A stretch of 64,000 nt of DNA. Source: Promethearchaeota archaeon (GTDB taxonomy: Archaea > Asgardarchaeota > Lokiarchaeia > Sigynarchaeales > SOKP01). The stretch spans positions 1-64,000 of the forward strand of contig JAHLWT010000307.1 in assembly GCA_019057775.1 (NCBI GenBank). Reading direction: 5' to 3'. The notes under the pieces were generated by a model. That model was not told the DNA's origin and did no database searches. It saw only the letters and a list, made by a program, of their open reading frames with translations. The translations under genes and the position numbers were made by a program. Of this stretch, positions 45,852-54,932 are shown one piece after another (within the stretch, counting starts at the first letter, position 1; every line of letters starts with the position of its first letter).

Positions 45852-46747
45852 TGGTAAACGTAATGGATCTACCTGAAGAGGAATATATTTTCCCAGGTAC
45901 GCGTGCATGCTCGGGGTGTGGTATGGCATTAATATACAGGATTGCACTTAAAGCTCTTGGGCCAAAAACTATAATTACTGTTCCTGCTTCTTGCCTTACA
46001 GTATTACACGGTATGCAAGGTTTCTGTACAACTAAAATATCTGTTTACCATACTCCATTTGCAACAACGGGAGCTTCTGCTTCTGGAATTCTTGCGTCCC
46101 TCGAAGATAAAGGATTAGCTGATGAAATAACAGTACTAGCTTTTGCAGGAGATGGAGGTACTACTGATATTGGAATCCAAGCGTTAAGTGGAGCAGCAGA
46201 ACGTGGAACTAATTTTATATATGCCTGTTATGATAATGAGGCATACATGAATACTGGAGTCCAACGTAGTGGTTCAACTCCTTTAGGTGTTCAGACAACT
46301 ACAACTCCAAGTGGAAAAATGGTTCCTAAAAAGAATATGCCTAAAATAATGGAGGCTCATGGAATTCCCTATATCGCAACAGGGATTGCATCTTATCCTT
46401 TAGACCTGTATGAAAAATTTAAGAAAGCAAAAAAGATTTTTGGAACGAAATATTTCCATATTTTATCTCCATGTCCTCCTGGGTGGGGATACGAACCTAA
46501 AGACACAATTCTGATAGGTAGATTAGCGGTTCAAACAGGATTTTGGCCATTATATGATGTTGAAAATGGTGTATTAAAGTTATCAAATCCTAGCAAGAAA
46601 TATTTAGATCCATCCAAAAGAAAACCAATAGAAGAATATTTAAACGCTCAAAAAAGGTTTAGATCAATAGATAATCGTATTTTAAAAATATATGAAGAAT
46701 ATATTAATAATATGTGGAACGAAATAAAGCAAAGAATTGAAAACTAG
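45851..46747 (+). CDS. porB: 2-oxoacid:ferredoxin oxidoreductase beta subunit
   Basis: A 298-aa TPP-binding subunit. Cys residues GTRACSGCGMAL (first cluster ligands) and the TPP motif FAGDGGTTDIGIQALSGAAE are clear. ACYDNEAYMNTGVQRSGSTP marks the second TPP contact, and later Cys include SPCPPGW. Its ATG overlaps the last base of the alpha stop codon, so the two are coupled. Together with porG and porD it completes a four-subunit enzyme that supplies reduced ferredoxin. Confidence 0.94.
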   Translation: MVNVMDLPEEEYIFPGTRACSGCGMALIYRIALKALGPKTIITVPASCLTVLHGMQGFCTTKISVYHTPFATTGASASGILASLEDKGLADEITVLAFAGDGGTTDIGIQALSGAAERGTNFIYACYDNEAYMNTGVQRSGSTPLGVQTTTTPSGKMVPKKNMPKIMEAHGIPYIATGIASYPLDLYEKFKKAKKIFGTKYFHILSPCPPGWGYEPKDTILIGRLAVQTGFWPLYDVENGVLKLSNPSKKYLDPSKRKPIEEYLNAQKRFRSIDNRILKIYEEYINNMWNEIKQRIEN

Positions 46748-46825
46748 TAATATAATTCTTATATATTTTGATTTTTTTTCAGTAAAAGATAAAAAATAAT
46801 TTTTGTTAAATTAGATATAGAGAAA

Positions 46826-47608
46826 ATGCTAAGAACATTTACATTCGATAATTCTAAATCTGTTTGGATAGAGGAAGAACACAGGCTCTTACTCCATGAT
46901 ATTTGTGCTATTTTGGATGAAGAAAAAGAAATTATCTATCTATGGACTGGTCCAAAAAGCAGTAAGCAAAAATTTAGAAACGCTTATAGACAAGCTAAAG
47001 AATTACTTTCCAATTTTCCTGATTTAAAAATCCAATTTTTTTTGGCAGAAGATAATTTTCCTGATGAAATTCAAAAAAATCTTGATTCAATGTTAGGAAA
47101 CATCGATTTGGGAAAGAAGAAGAATTTAAAGTTAAGTAGGGTTATATCAATCCGTCTCTACAGCATTTCTATTATAGTTACTGTATTCTTTCCAATTTTA
47201 TTGATTTTAAATTTATTTTCATCCTTACTTTGGCCAATTTTTAATGGATATTATTGGGTAAGTAATACTCTGTACAATACATGGATTAATAATTCCAAAA
47301 TTTACGTGATAATTACTTTAATATTCTTAAGCACTAATACTTTAATTGGAATTATTGAGACTGAAAATCAGATTATATTATTTTCAATAAATGGTTTAAT
47401 TATCTCAATAGGATTCCTTATATATTTTAACCAGGGTATTTTTTTGTTTATATTTCAAGAAGGATCAACTTTAACTGATTATTTAATATTACCAAGTGAT
47501 ATCATCATTTTTCTGCTCTTGAATTTAACTGCAACACTCATTTTTGAAATTCCAAATATATATAAATTGATTTCTTTTTTTAAAACCTACAAAAAATTCA
47601 TATTTTAG
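46826..47608 (+). CDS. Gelsolin-like domain fused to membrane helices
   Basis: A 260-aa protein. Residues 14-80 resemble a gelsolin/ADF-type repeat: LLLHDICAILDEEKEIIYLW, then TGPKSSKQKFRNAYRQAKEL, following the L-x-x-x-D-x-x-x-L-D and I-Y-x-W-x-G pattern with the helix A-x-x-x-A. Residues 110-260 hold about four membrane helices (for example IIVTVFFPILLILNLF). Gelsolin repeats bind actin and some Asgards use them to control it. A membrane anchor would be a new arrangement. The gelsolin reading is an inference from the pattern and needs a profile search. Its stop is 11 bp before rio2. Confidence 0.6.
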   Translation: MLRTFTFDNSKSVWIEEEHRLLLHDICAILDEEKEIIYLWTGPKSSKQKFRNAYRQAKELLSNFPDLKIQFFLAEDNFPDEIQKNLDSMLGNIDLGKKKNLKLSRVISIRLYSISIIVTVFFPILLILNLFSSLLWPIFNGYYWVSNTLYNTWINNSKIYVIITLIFLSTNTLIGIIETENQIILFSINGLIISIGFLIYFNQGIFLFIFQEGSTLTDYLILPSDIIIFLLLNLTATLIFEIPNIYKLISFFKTYKKFIF

Positions 47609-47619
47609 CTGAGAATAAT

Positions 47620-48498
47620 ATGAATGTAGCAAATCTTCTTACGAGAATGGAAAAAGAAGATCTCAGGATACTAATGGCAATTGAGATTGGAATGAAGCGA
47701 TCTGAGTATGTAACTGTAAATAATATCAAATTTTATTCCAGATATAAAATGGAGGAAACTCTTTTTCGCTTAAAGAGAGTTCATAAACTTGATCTAATTT
47801 TTAGAGATTCTTCTAAATATGAAATAGCTTATACATTGAATTCAAAAGCGTATGATTTACTTGCTTTGCATACATTAGTAAAGAGGAATATAATAAGTCA
47901 ACTAGGACCTTTAATTGGAAAAGGAAAAGAATCTGATGTTTACAGCTGCATGGACGATGATGAGAATATATATGCTGCTAAATTCTTTCGAATTGGGAGA
48001 ACGAGCTTTAAAAATATTAAAAGATTAAGGGATCTAATTGGTGAGCGAGGGCACCTTTCCTGGCTTTATGTAAATAGATTAGCTGCTAAGAGAGAATATG
48101 AAGCTCTTGAAAAAATTTATAAATTTAAATTAAATACTCCTAAACCAGTAGCATATAATAGACATATAGTCATTATGTCTTATTTAAGAGGAAAAGAATT
48201 GGTTTATTTTAAATCCATTAAAAATCCTGCTAAAGTTTTTAATAAAATTATTAAACAAATGAAAATAATTTTCCAAAAAGGAAATATGATACATGGAGAT
48301 TTGGGAGAATTTAACATTGTAATAGATGAAAAGGGAAATATTCTATTAATTGATTGGTTACAATGGGTTTCAAAAGATCATCCAAACGCAAAATCACTTC
48401 TTACAAGAGATATTACAAACGTATGTAATTATTTTAAGAAAAAATATGGTGTTCGAAGTAATATCGACGAAATTTTGAATACTTTTTATAATAAATGA
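47620..48498 (+). CDS. rio2: Rio2-type serine/threonine protein kinase
   Basis: A 292-aa atypical kinase. The N-terminal winged helix (residues 1-90) is typical of Rio2. The P-loop GPLIGKGKESDVY, catalytic HGDLGEFNIVI and metal loop LIDWLQW are present. In archaea and eukaryotes Rio2 acts in maturation of the small ribosomal subunit. Length is near 290, as expected. It is encoded 11 bp after the gelsolin-like membrane protein gene, so the two may form one transcript, though a link in function is not evident. Confidence 0.93.
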   Translation: MNVANLLTRMEKEDLRILMAIEIGMKRSEYVTVNNIKFYSRYKMEETLFRLKRVHKLDLIFRDSSKYEIAYTLNSKAYDLLALHTLVKRNIISQLGPLIGKGKESDVYSCMDDDENIYAAKFFRIGRTSFKNIKRLRDLIGERGHLSWLYVNRLAAKREYEALEKIYKFKLNTPKPVAYNRHIVIMSYLRGKELVYFKSIKNPAKVFNKIIKQMKIIFQKGNMIHGDLGEFNIVIDEKGNILLIDWLQWVSKDHPNAKSLLTRDITNVCNYFKKKYGVRSNIDEILNTFYNK

Positions 48499-48502
48499 AT
48501 TT

Positions 48503-49126
48503 TTATTTCTTTCTTTTGAAGACTTTACCCTGAATTATAACATCCTCTAAATTTTCCTTATTTAAAACCTGATCTATTACTACAAATGACTTTAAGGAAT
48601 CTACGAGTATTTTTAAATTTATTTTCTTCTTTAATATTGAGAATTTAAAATCAGCTCTGTTTCTACTTACTCGTAACAATTCTCTTATCCCTTTTTCAAC
48701 ATCTGGTAAATTTTGGAATGAAGTAAGTGAAAGAACTGAAAAAAATTGATTGTCTCTAAATGGTAAATTCTCTATATCAGATAAGAGAAGAGATATGTTT
48801 TTACCCTTTAATTTTTCAAGTTTGGATCTAAATTCTAATAGCATATTCCATGATATATCTAAACCGACGTAATAATCTAAATTTTTTTTTTGCTCTAATT
48901 TTCTACGAGAGATATATTCAATAAAAAGTCCTGTACCACATCCGAGATCTAAAATTACCTTTCGAGTTAAATCAAAATTTTTAAGAATAATATGATACTT
49001 AATTTCTTGGATTTGTCTATACCTAGAATCATAAAAAGATGATGAAGAATTATATTTTTTAATAATTTCTTTCTTTTTATTCGAATATTGACTATTATTC
49101 ATTCCCATAAATTGCCATATATCCAA
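48503..49126 (-). CDS. SAM-dependent methyltransferase
   Basis: A 207-aa class I methyltransferase. Motif I VILDLGCGTGLFIEYIS starts near residue 57, with GLDISWNMLLEF (motif II) and LLSDIENLPFRDNQFFSVLS (motif IV) after it. The C-terminus is shorter than usual and has no distinctive substrate domain. A ubiquinone/menaquinone-biosynthesis-type or small-molecule methyltransferase is likely; the substrate is unknown. The stop is 4 bp from the convergent rio2 stop. Confidence 0.85.
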   Translation of the reverse strand: MDIWQFMGMNNSQYSNKKKEIIKKYNSSSSFYDSRYRQIQEIKYHIILKNFDLTRKVILDLGCGTGLFIEYISRRKLEQKKNLDYYVGLDISWNMLLEFRSKLEKLKGKNISLLLSDIENLPFRDNQFFSVLSLTSFQNLPDVEKGIRELLRVSRNRADFKFSILKKKINLKILVDSLKSFVVIDQVLNKENLEDVIIQGKVFKRKK

Positions 49127-49221
49127 GGATTAAAAATACTAAGGTTTTAATTCAAAAAAATCTATCTTTAAATTATCTTTTTTAGATTTATTATCATAAT
49201 TATTAATGATTTGGGAAAAAA

Positions 49222-49485
49222 ATGTCAAGCCGTAATGATAATCAACAGAGATCAAAAAATCCTCTACATATTTTACAACAATCTCAAGGCTCAATAATCT
49301 TGCTTAGGCTAAAAGATGGAACAGAATATAAGGGATTATTAAAAGAAATTGATGCCTATATGAATTTAATCTTAGAGAATTGCACTGAGCTCATGGAAGG
49401 GACTCCAATAGCTAAGTACAACGAAATTTTCATCCGTGGGAATAATCTATTGTTCATCAAACCAGATGCATCTCAAATTTCATAA
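49222..49485 (+). CDS. Sm-like (LSm) RNA-binding protein
   Basis: An 87-aa archaeal Sm protein. Sm1 motif is SIILLRLKDGTEYKGLLKEI, then DAYMNLILENCTEL, and Sm2 is EIFIRGNNLLFIKPD (residues about 67-81), with the conserved I-R-G. It forms a ring that binds U-rich RNA. A basic tail of about 10 residues precedes the fold. It is monocistronic and followed by a candidate hairpin terminator. Confidence 0.93.
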   Translation: MSSRNDNQQRSKNPLHILQQSQGSIILLRLKDGTEYKGLLKEIDAYMNLILENCTELMEGTPIAKYNEIFIRGNNLLFIKPDASQIS

Positions 49486-49609
49486 ACTGAAACTATCTAA
49501 ATCCTTCAGGAAAACATTCACCCTCTCTAATATGCTACTTTAGGTTATTAAGTGTGGATACAAAATGTGTATGTTTTATTAAATCGCTTAACAATGTATT
49601 ATCAATCAT

Positions 49610-49643
49610 TCTATCTCAGATAGAAGGCATTTTTTAATTTTTT
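49610..49643 (+). terminator. Hairpin plus T-tract after the Sm gene
   Basis: TCTATC-TCA-GATAGA (49610-49624) is followed by AGGCATTTTTTAATTTTTTC. It lies about 125 bp after the Sm stop and just upstream of the methyltransferase gene. Archaeal terminators need the T-tract more than the hairpin; both are present. Confidence 0.4.
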
Positions 49644-49739
49644 CTAATAGATCTTACATTCTTATTATAGTTTCTTACATTTTTAAAAAATAACAATATC
49701 ATAAATTATAAAAATCATAAACGCTATTTTTGAATTTCG

Positions 49740-51848
49740 ATGCGATCTGATAGAACTCGACATATTTTTGCTTCTATAGAAAAGATTATTGAAAACTTCG
49801 ACATTGAGAAGTCCACTGGAAAGAATGATAAAAAAGATTATGGTATAACTTACACACCTAAAATTATTGTCGATCATATTGTTATTAATATTTTGAATAT
49901 ATTTTTTGATGAATTTATTAATATTAAGCATTTAATGGAGGATATTTCTTATCGGAATAAAATCTTCAAAGATCAAGAGTTAATTGAACTAGTATTTAAA
50001 AAAATCCAAAATATCAAGATTTTGGATCCCGCTTGCGGATCTGGAAGGTTTTTAATATCTGCCGCAGAAAAGATATTCCGATTACATAAGATTTTAAATC
50101 CAAATCTTCCAGATTTTGAATTAAAAAGAAAAATAATTGAAAATAATATCCATGGAGTAGAAATTCAAAAGTCAGCATGCTCGATATCTAAATTACGGTT
50201 AATATTATGGTTGTTTTCAGATAATCAGAACTTATTAAATCATAAAGATTTATATTTAAATAATGAAAATGGAATCAATATCGACCAATTTATTGTTGAT
50301 TTAGACTTTAGCTTTAAGATTTACAATTTGGATTTTCTTCTAGACTTTAACTTAAGTAATTATGATATAGTTATCGGTAATCCTCCTTATATTGAAAATA
50401 AAAAAATAAAGAATTTGAAATATAAAAAAAAATTAGCAGAAAGGTTCAAATCTGCTTATAGATTATTTGATCTATCAATAATCTTCTTGGAGAGAGCTCT
50501 AGAGCTCATGAGACAACAATCAGGGTGTTTATCTATGATCATGACAAATAAATTTTTATCCGCAGATTACGGCATTAAAATTCGACAATTACTCATAGAG
50601 GAAACCGAACTTAAAGAGATTATTAACATATCTTCAATTCCGATCTTTGAGAAAACAGCTGCTTATCCTATAATTATTTCTTTCAAAAAATCAATACCAA
50701 ATAGTAATAATTCTGTTATTATAAAGAAATATAAGGAAGTAGATGAATTAATCAAAAACGTTCAAGTAGAAATAAATAATGTACCACAACAGTTAATCAA
50801 ACGTTTACCAGGAACAGTGTTTCCAATTTCTAGCAATATTAACTTAATAACATTTCTTTATACACATTATAAACCTATTTCGAAATTAATTCAAGATCTA
50901 AAAATCATTTATAGACCATTTGGATTTTTAAATTGGGCTAAGCACCTTGATAATCTATACCCTAATAAAACTTCTGATGAAGATCTACTACTAATTGGTA
51001 CGGGAAATATCGGAAAATTCCATATAATATTTGATAAGCAGATTAAGATCGCTAAACGGACCTTAAATATCTCCTTTATTAAATATCAAAACGAATTTAA
51101 AAAAATTTGGAAAGAAATACATAGCGAAAAATTAATATTCAGAGAAATTGCGAAAGAATTGACATTTGTTTACGATACTGGAATATTCACTAATGTAACT
51201 GGCCTTTATTTCCTTAGAATTCCTTCTTTTAATGAAGAACGATTATTATGTCTTTTGACAATACTAAATTCTAAATTAATAGATTTAGCCTTTAAAGCTT
51301 TATTTGGTTCACTTCATATGTCAGGGGGATATTTGAGGTATAACGGGAGCTTTATAAAACGGATACCAATGCCAAATAAATTTCCTCTATTTTTATCTCA
51401 AATTGGAAAAATATTACAGTTCCTCTCCCAACTACAATACGATTTAAAAACTTATTTTTCAGGGAATTTTAATAAATTTGATATAAATGGAAGAGATTAT
51501 GGTGAAATTGACCGGTATTTAGATTTCTTCAAAAAATTGAGCAACTCACTAATAAATGTATTGTATTTAGAGAAATACTACATACATTCAAAAATGGAAT
51601 TTCAAAGTTTAAAAGAATTGTTATATTCAAAACCAGATCCAATAAAAATTCAATTGAAATTTCTTTTGCCACGTTTCCGTATAAAGAAATATGAAATTTT
51701 TCAAATAGAAGAATTAAAATCAATGGTTGGTGAAATTAAACACTTCTACGACAAGATTAGTAAAAATAAGGCTTTAATTAATGAGATGGAATGCATTAAC
51801 AAAGAAGATTTTTTAATGGATAAAAAAGTATATTTCAATAACATATAA
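49740..51848 (+). CDS. N6-adenine DNA methyltransferase, type II/IIG-like
   Basis: A 702-aa protein of the Eco57I/TaqI methylase class. It has the SAM motif LDPACGSGRFLISAAEKIF near residue 95 and the catalytic NPPY in IVIGNPPYIENKK near residue 215. An N-terminal helical segment (GITYTPKIIVDHIV) precedes the SAM motif as in type IIG proteins. Residues 380-700 are a probable target-recognition domain with TaqI-C-like features (GLYFLRIPSFNEERLLCLL, then RYNGSFIKRIPMP). No PD-ExK nuclease motif is evident before the methylase, and no restriction gene is adjacent. It may be an orphan or a solitary type II methylase. Codon use is AT-rich like its neighbours. Confidence 0.9.
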   Translation: MRSDRTRHIFASIEKIIENFDIEKSTGKNDKKDYGITYTPKIIVDHIVINILNIFFDEFINIKHLMEDISYRNKIFKDQELIELVFKKIQNIKILDPACGSGRFLISAAEKIFRLHKILNPNLPDFELKRKIIENNIHGVEIQKSACSISKLRLILWLFSDNQNLLNHKDLYLNNENGINIDQFIVDLDFSFKIYNLDFLLDFNLSNYDIVIGNPPYIENKKIKNLKYKKKLAERFKSAYRLFDLSIIFLERALELMRQQSGCLSMIMTNKFLSADYGIKIRQLLIEETELKEIINISSIPIFEKTAAYPIIISFKKSIPNSNNSVIIKKYKEVDELIKNVQVEINNVPQQLIKRLPGTVFPISSNINLITFLYTHYKPISKLIQDLKIIYRPFGFLNWAKHLDNLYPNKTSDEDLLLIGTGNIGKFHIIFDKQIKIAKRTLNISFIKYQNEFKKIWKEIHSEKLIFREIAKELTFVYDTGIFTNVTGLYFLRIPSFNEERLLCLLTILNSKLIDLAFKALFGSLHMSGGYLRYNGSFIKRIPMPNKFPLFLSQIGKILQFLSQLQYDLKTYFSGNFNKFDINGRDYGEIDRYLDFFKKLSNSLINVLYLEKYYIHSKMEFQSLKELLYSKPDPIKIQLKFLLPRFRIKKYEIFQIEELKSMVGEIKHFYDKISKNKALINEMECINKEDFLMDKKVYFNNI

Positions 51849-51960
51849 TACAAAACTTTTTTGCTTTTTAAATGTAAAAAAAATTAAAAGCTATTTTTAA
51901 CATAGATTAAATACTGAAAAGATTAATAAAATAAATGAATTATAAAAATTAGTGAATATT

Positions 51961-52278
51961 ATGGCAAAAAAAAAGAATACCCCTACTAATCAAGAAGAAG
52001 ATGATGTTCCAATTGGAAAAACAGACGAGGATGGAGATGAAATTATTGATCTAGGTGATTGGGAAGATGATTTAACTGATGACGTAGATTATGATCTTTC
52101 AAAAATTAAGGATGATATGTTAGCAGACGAAACTGAAGAAGAAGAATTGGGGATGGAAGTTGATGATATAGTTAAAATGCTTAGAGCAGTAAAGTGCAAA
52201 CCTTGTCCAGGTTTAAAAAGCAAACCAGATTGTAAAATCGCTCATGATCATGGGTGTCCAAAGCCAAAAAAGCCATAA
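51961..52278 (+). CDS. Acidic small protein with C-terminal Cys/His cluster
   Basis: A 105-aa protein starting at ATG 51961 (an upstream in-frame GTG at 51952 is less likely). Residues 10-60 are Asp/Glu-rich (EDGDEIIDLGDWEDDLTDDV). The C-terminal 30 residues hold CKPCPGLKSKPDCKIAHDHG followed by one more Cys, a possible zinc site of Cys/His type. The acidic body may bind basic proteins or RNA polymerase-like partners. No family is recognised. Confidence 0.65.
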   Translation: MAKKKNTPTNQEEDDVPIGKTDEDGDEIIDLGDWEDDLTDDVDYDLSKIKDDMLADETEEEELGMEVDDIVKMLRAVKCKPCPGLKSKPDCKIAHDHGCPKPKKP

Positions 52279-52342
52279 AATATTTTGCCTTTTATTTTTT
52301 ACTTTACTTATCTTATACTAAGTAATTGTTTATATTTCGTTA

Positions 52343-53350
52343 GTGAAGATATTGAGCCCAAATACTATAAAGCGTATAATCTTAATTATTATTGACCTTA
52401 TATTTAGTTGGTATATTTTCCAAGTAAACATACAGTTAGGAAATCCATGTTATACTACAGCATTTTCAAGGTGCTTTATTTTATCTTTAACCACATTTTT
52501 AATTATATATATACCTTTTGAAAGCTACTGGGCATTCAGAGAGCTCTGGTTTGATCGCTGGGTGAAGATTTCTCATAAGGATTTAGATATATCATATAGA
52601 AAAATCCAAGTTATTGATGGGTTTTTATCTGCTGATTTAATACGTCATAGGGATCAAGAAAAGGTTAATGAGAAGAACTCAATAATCATAATTTGCCATG
52701 GTTTTTCAGATACAAAAGAGAATCTCCAATATTTTTACCTTCCTTTTGCCTACCAAGGATATCTGATATTAGCTTATGACGCAAGAGGAACAGGTAAATC
52801 AAAACATACAGGAAAAAAAGGTGAGTTTTTAAAAAGAATTAACGATTTTAACAGCGTAATTAAATGGGTAATCACTCAGGAAGAATTTATTAATGTGAGA
52901 ATTAATTGTATTGGTTTTAGCATTGGGGCTATTACAGTATTATGTGGAGGATTTGCTAATGAGAAAATTGATAAAATTATAGCTATCTCTTCAATGTCTT
53001 TTTATAAACAGAATATCCCAAAATTCAATCCTATAGTTGTTTTAAGCTATTTAATGAAAGGAGTTAAATTACGCCCCGATGCTGTTGAGAATACAAAACT
53101 TTCTCCTTATCTCCAAATTGAGAAAGAAAAAGATGAATTATCAAGGATAGAATGGCAAATGTTATCTAATCGGGTTATGCTAATCCATAGTAAAAACGAC
53201 AGAGTAATTAAATTCAAAAATTTTAAAGAAAATAAATTTATTTTAGAATCACCAGAAGAGAATATATTAATATTGAAAAAGGGAGGTCATTCTCAAAAAA
53301 AAAATGAATGTGTATTAGTTGGTGCCACACTCAAATTCTTGGATTCATGA
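52343..53350 (+). CDS. Membrane-anchored alpha/beta hydrolase
   Basis: A 335-aa protein starting at GTG 52343. Two N-terminal membrane helices (about residues 8-30 and 42-62) precede an alpha/beta hydrolase domain. This domain has the oxyanion loop IICHGFSDTKEN, Gly-rich AYDARGTGKSKH, the nucleophile elbow GFSIGAI, Asp in HSKNDRVIK and His in KGGHSQKK. All triad residues are present, so the enzyme is probably active at the membrane face. The DAR-G-G pattern is shared with bacterial esterases and peptidase-like hydrolases; substrate unknown. Confidence 0.85.
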   Translation: MKILSPNTIKRIILIIIDLIFSWYIFQVNIQLGNPCYTTAFSRCFILSLTTFLIIYIPFESYWAFRELWFDRWVKISHKDLDISYRKIQVIDGFLSADLIRHRDQEKVNEKNSIIIICHGFSDTKENLQYFYLPFAYQGYLILAYDARGTGKSKHTGKKGEFLKRINDFNSVIKWVITQEEFINVRINCIGFSIGAITVLCGGFANEKIDKIIAISSMSFYKQNIPKFNPIVVLSYLMKGVKLRPDAVENTKLSPYLQIEKEKDELSRIEWQMLSNRVMLIHSKNDRVIKFKNFKENKFILESPEENILILKKGGHSQKKNECVLVGATLKFLDS

Positions 53351-53405
53351 TTTTAATTTGATCTATGAGCGATTAATCTTAACCAGTCAATACTAAAATT
53401 TCATC

Positions 53406-54845
53406 TTATTCAATTATTTTATCCCATCCGGAGAAATTCATGATTTTTTGGTAATTGTTTACCATGCTTGCAAATAATACACATCCAATACAAAACATAT
53501 TTACAAAATCCTCTTTTTCTAAGGATAGAAGAGAGCTATTTTTTACGGAGATTCCCAACCCCCTAAAGACTTCAATTTGACCATCAAATCCAGACAGATT
53601 CACAACGAATTCTTGTTTACTTAAATTTCCACTATATTCTCCGCGAGCAATACGCGCCAAACCACCAATAGGATACACTTTTCTGTTTCTTTGAGCTAAA
53701 TAAATTCGTAAGTCAAACGTATGTTTGCCTTCCTGCCAGTCAATTAATGCAAAATCAGCCATCTCTTGTATTGTATATGGATAAGGATTACGATCTTCCA
53801 TGAATTTAGCAAAAAACTCATTTTTACTTTCTTCAATAATATTTTTTATATTTTTATAATTCTCACCTTTAGAAACGGGCATAACTCCAGTTCCTCCTGA
53901 ACCACCGTTTGGTTTAATGATAAATGATTTGTTGTAATGTTTTAAAAGAAATTTCAATTTATTTACTAACTCCTTTTCATCATAGGCTTTTGTAAATATA
54001 AGATATCTGAGATTGTATTTTTGAAGAGCCTCCTTACTGAAAAAACTTGCTAAATATGTTAAAGATTTATCATCTGTAATTCTAAAAATTGGATTAACAA
54101 TAATTGATCTAATTTTGGTGAGATCATTCCTAATTAAATTAGTAAATTCTGTATTGTTGAAGCGTCTTGTGATCCCATCTCCAATTATAACACTAACTTT
54201 ATCACCCTTGTATTTAATCCAGTTTTGAGAAAATGATAAAGTTGTGGAAAGTTGTCTATAATCAGCAATTAGAAACAGGATTTTTGCGTTAAATTGATTG
54301 TTGTAATTATCTGTATTAAAAATTTTAACCGAAATTCCATTTGATTTTAATTTCTTACGTAAATATTCTATCATTATAACTTTTTCATGAATTAAGCCAT
54401 CATTAACAGGGACTCCAATTAAAACAATAACACGTTCATCTTTACTTGTCGAATGGCTCGTTGCTTGAATTATTGCTTCATAATAACCATCATACAATAA
54501 TCCTTGTTGTTTTTTAGTAAGTATTGAAAGACCCCTATTAGAACCACCATTTGTTTCTAGCAGAAAAATTTTTTTACCTTCTAGTCTGTCAGATACCATA
54601 AAATCAATGCTCCCTACATAGAATGAGCCTTTTTTCTTTAGTGTGTGTTCATTTTCCTTCTCCAATCGTTTTAATGCCATGGCTCGTACATCATCGGTAT
54701 AAGTATCTTCTTGTGATGCTCGCAACTCTGCAAATGATACTAAATCCAAACCTAATGAATGTCCTAATTTAATTAATTCAAGATCATCTTCTGAAATATT
54801 AGTTGACATTAATTTCAGAAACTTAGTAAGAAGATCCTCTTCCAT
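53406..54845 (-). CDS. ATP-grasp ligase-like protein
   Basis: A 479-aa protein whose C-terminal half looks like an ATP-grasp fold: SFIIKPNGGSGGTGVMPVSK (Lys and Gly-rich loop) near residue 305, TIQEMADFALIDW near residue 355, TFDLRIYLAQRNRKVYPIGG and a metal-site region. The N-terminal half has DFMVSDRLEGKKIFLLETNG and SNRGLS, and a Rossmann-like stretch. This general layout is seen in glutathione-synthetase-like and amino-acid ligases that join carboxylates to amines. The substrate cannot be given. It is a single gene convergent with the membrane hydrolase. Confidence 0.75.
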   Translation of the reverse strand: MEEDLLTKFLKLMSTNISEDDLELIKLGHSLGLDLVSFAELRASQEDTYTDDVRAMALKRLEKENEHTLKKKGSFYVGSIDFMVSDRLEGKKIFLLETNGGSNRGLSILTKKQQGLLYDGYYEAIIQATSHSTSKDERVIVLIGVPVNDGLIHEKVIMIEYLRKKLKSNGISVKIFNTDNYNNQFNAKILFLIADYRQLSTTLSFSQNWIKYKGDKVSVIIGDGITRRFNNTEFTNLIRNDLTKIRSIIVNPIFRITDDKSLTYLASFFSKEALQKYNLRYLIFTKAYDEKELVNKLKFLLKHYNKSFIIKPNGGSGGTGVMPVSKGENYKNIKNIIEESKNEFFAKFMEDRNPYPYTIQEMADFALIDWQEGKHTFDLRIYLAQRNRKVYPIGGLARIARGEYSGNLSKQEFVVNLSGFDGQIEVFRGLGISVKNSSLLSLEKEDFVNMFCIGCVLFASMVNNYQKIMNFSGWDKIIE

Positions 54846-54932
54846 AAATTATTTAGTAACGACACAATTTAAAAAAATTAGTTTTGTGATCATTGAGATT
54901 TTAATGGTGGATATTACTTATTAAAAGATAAA

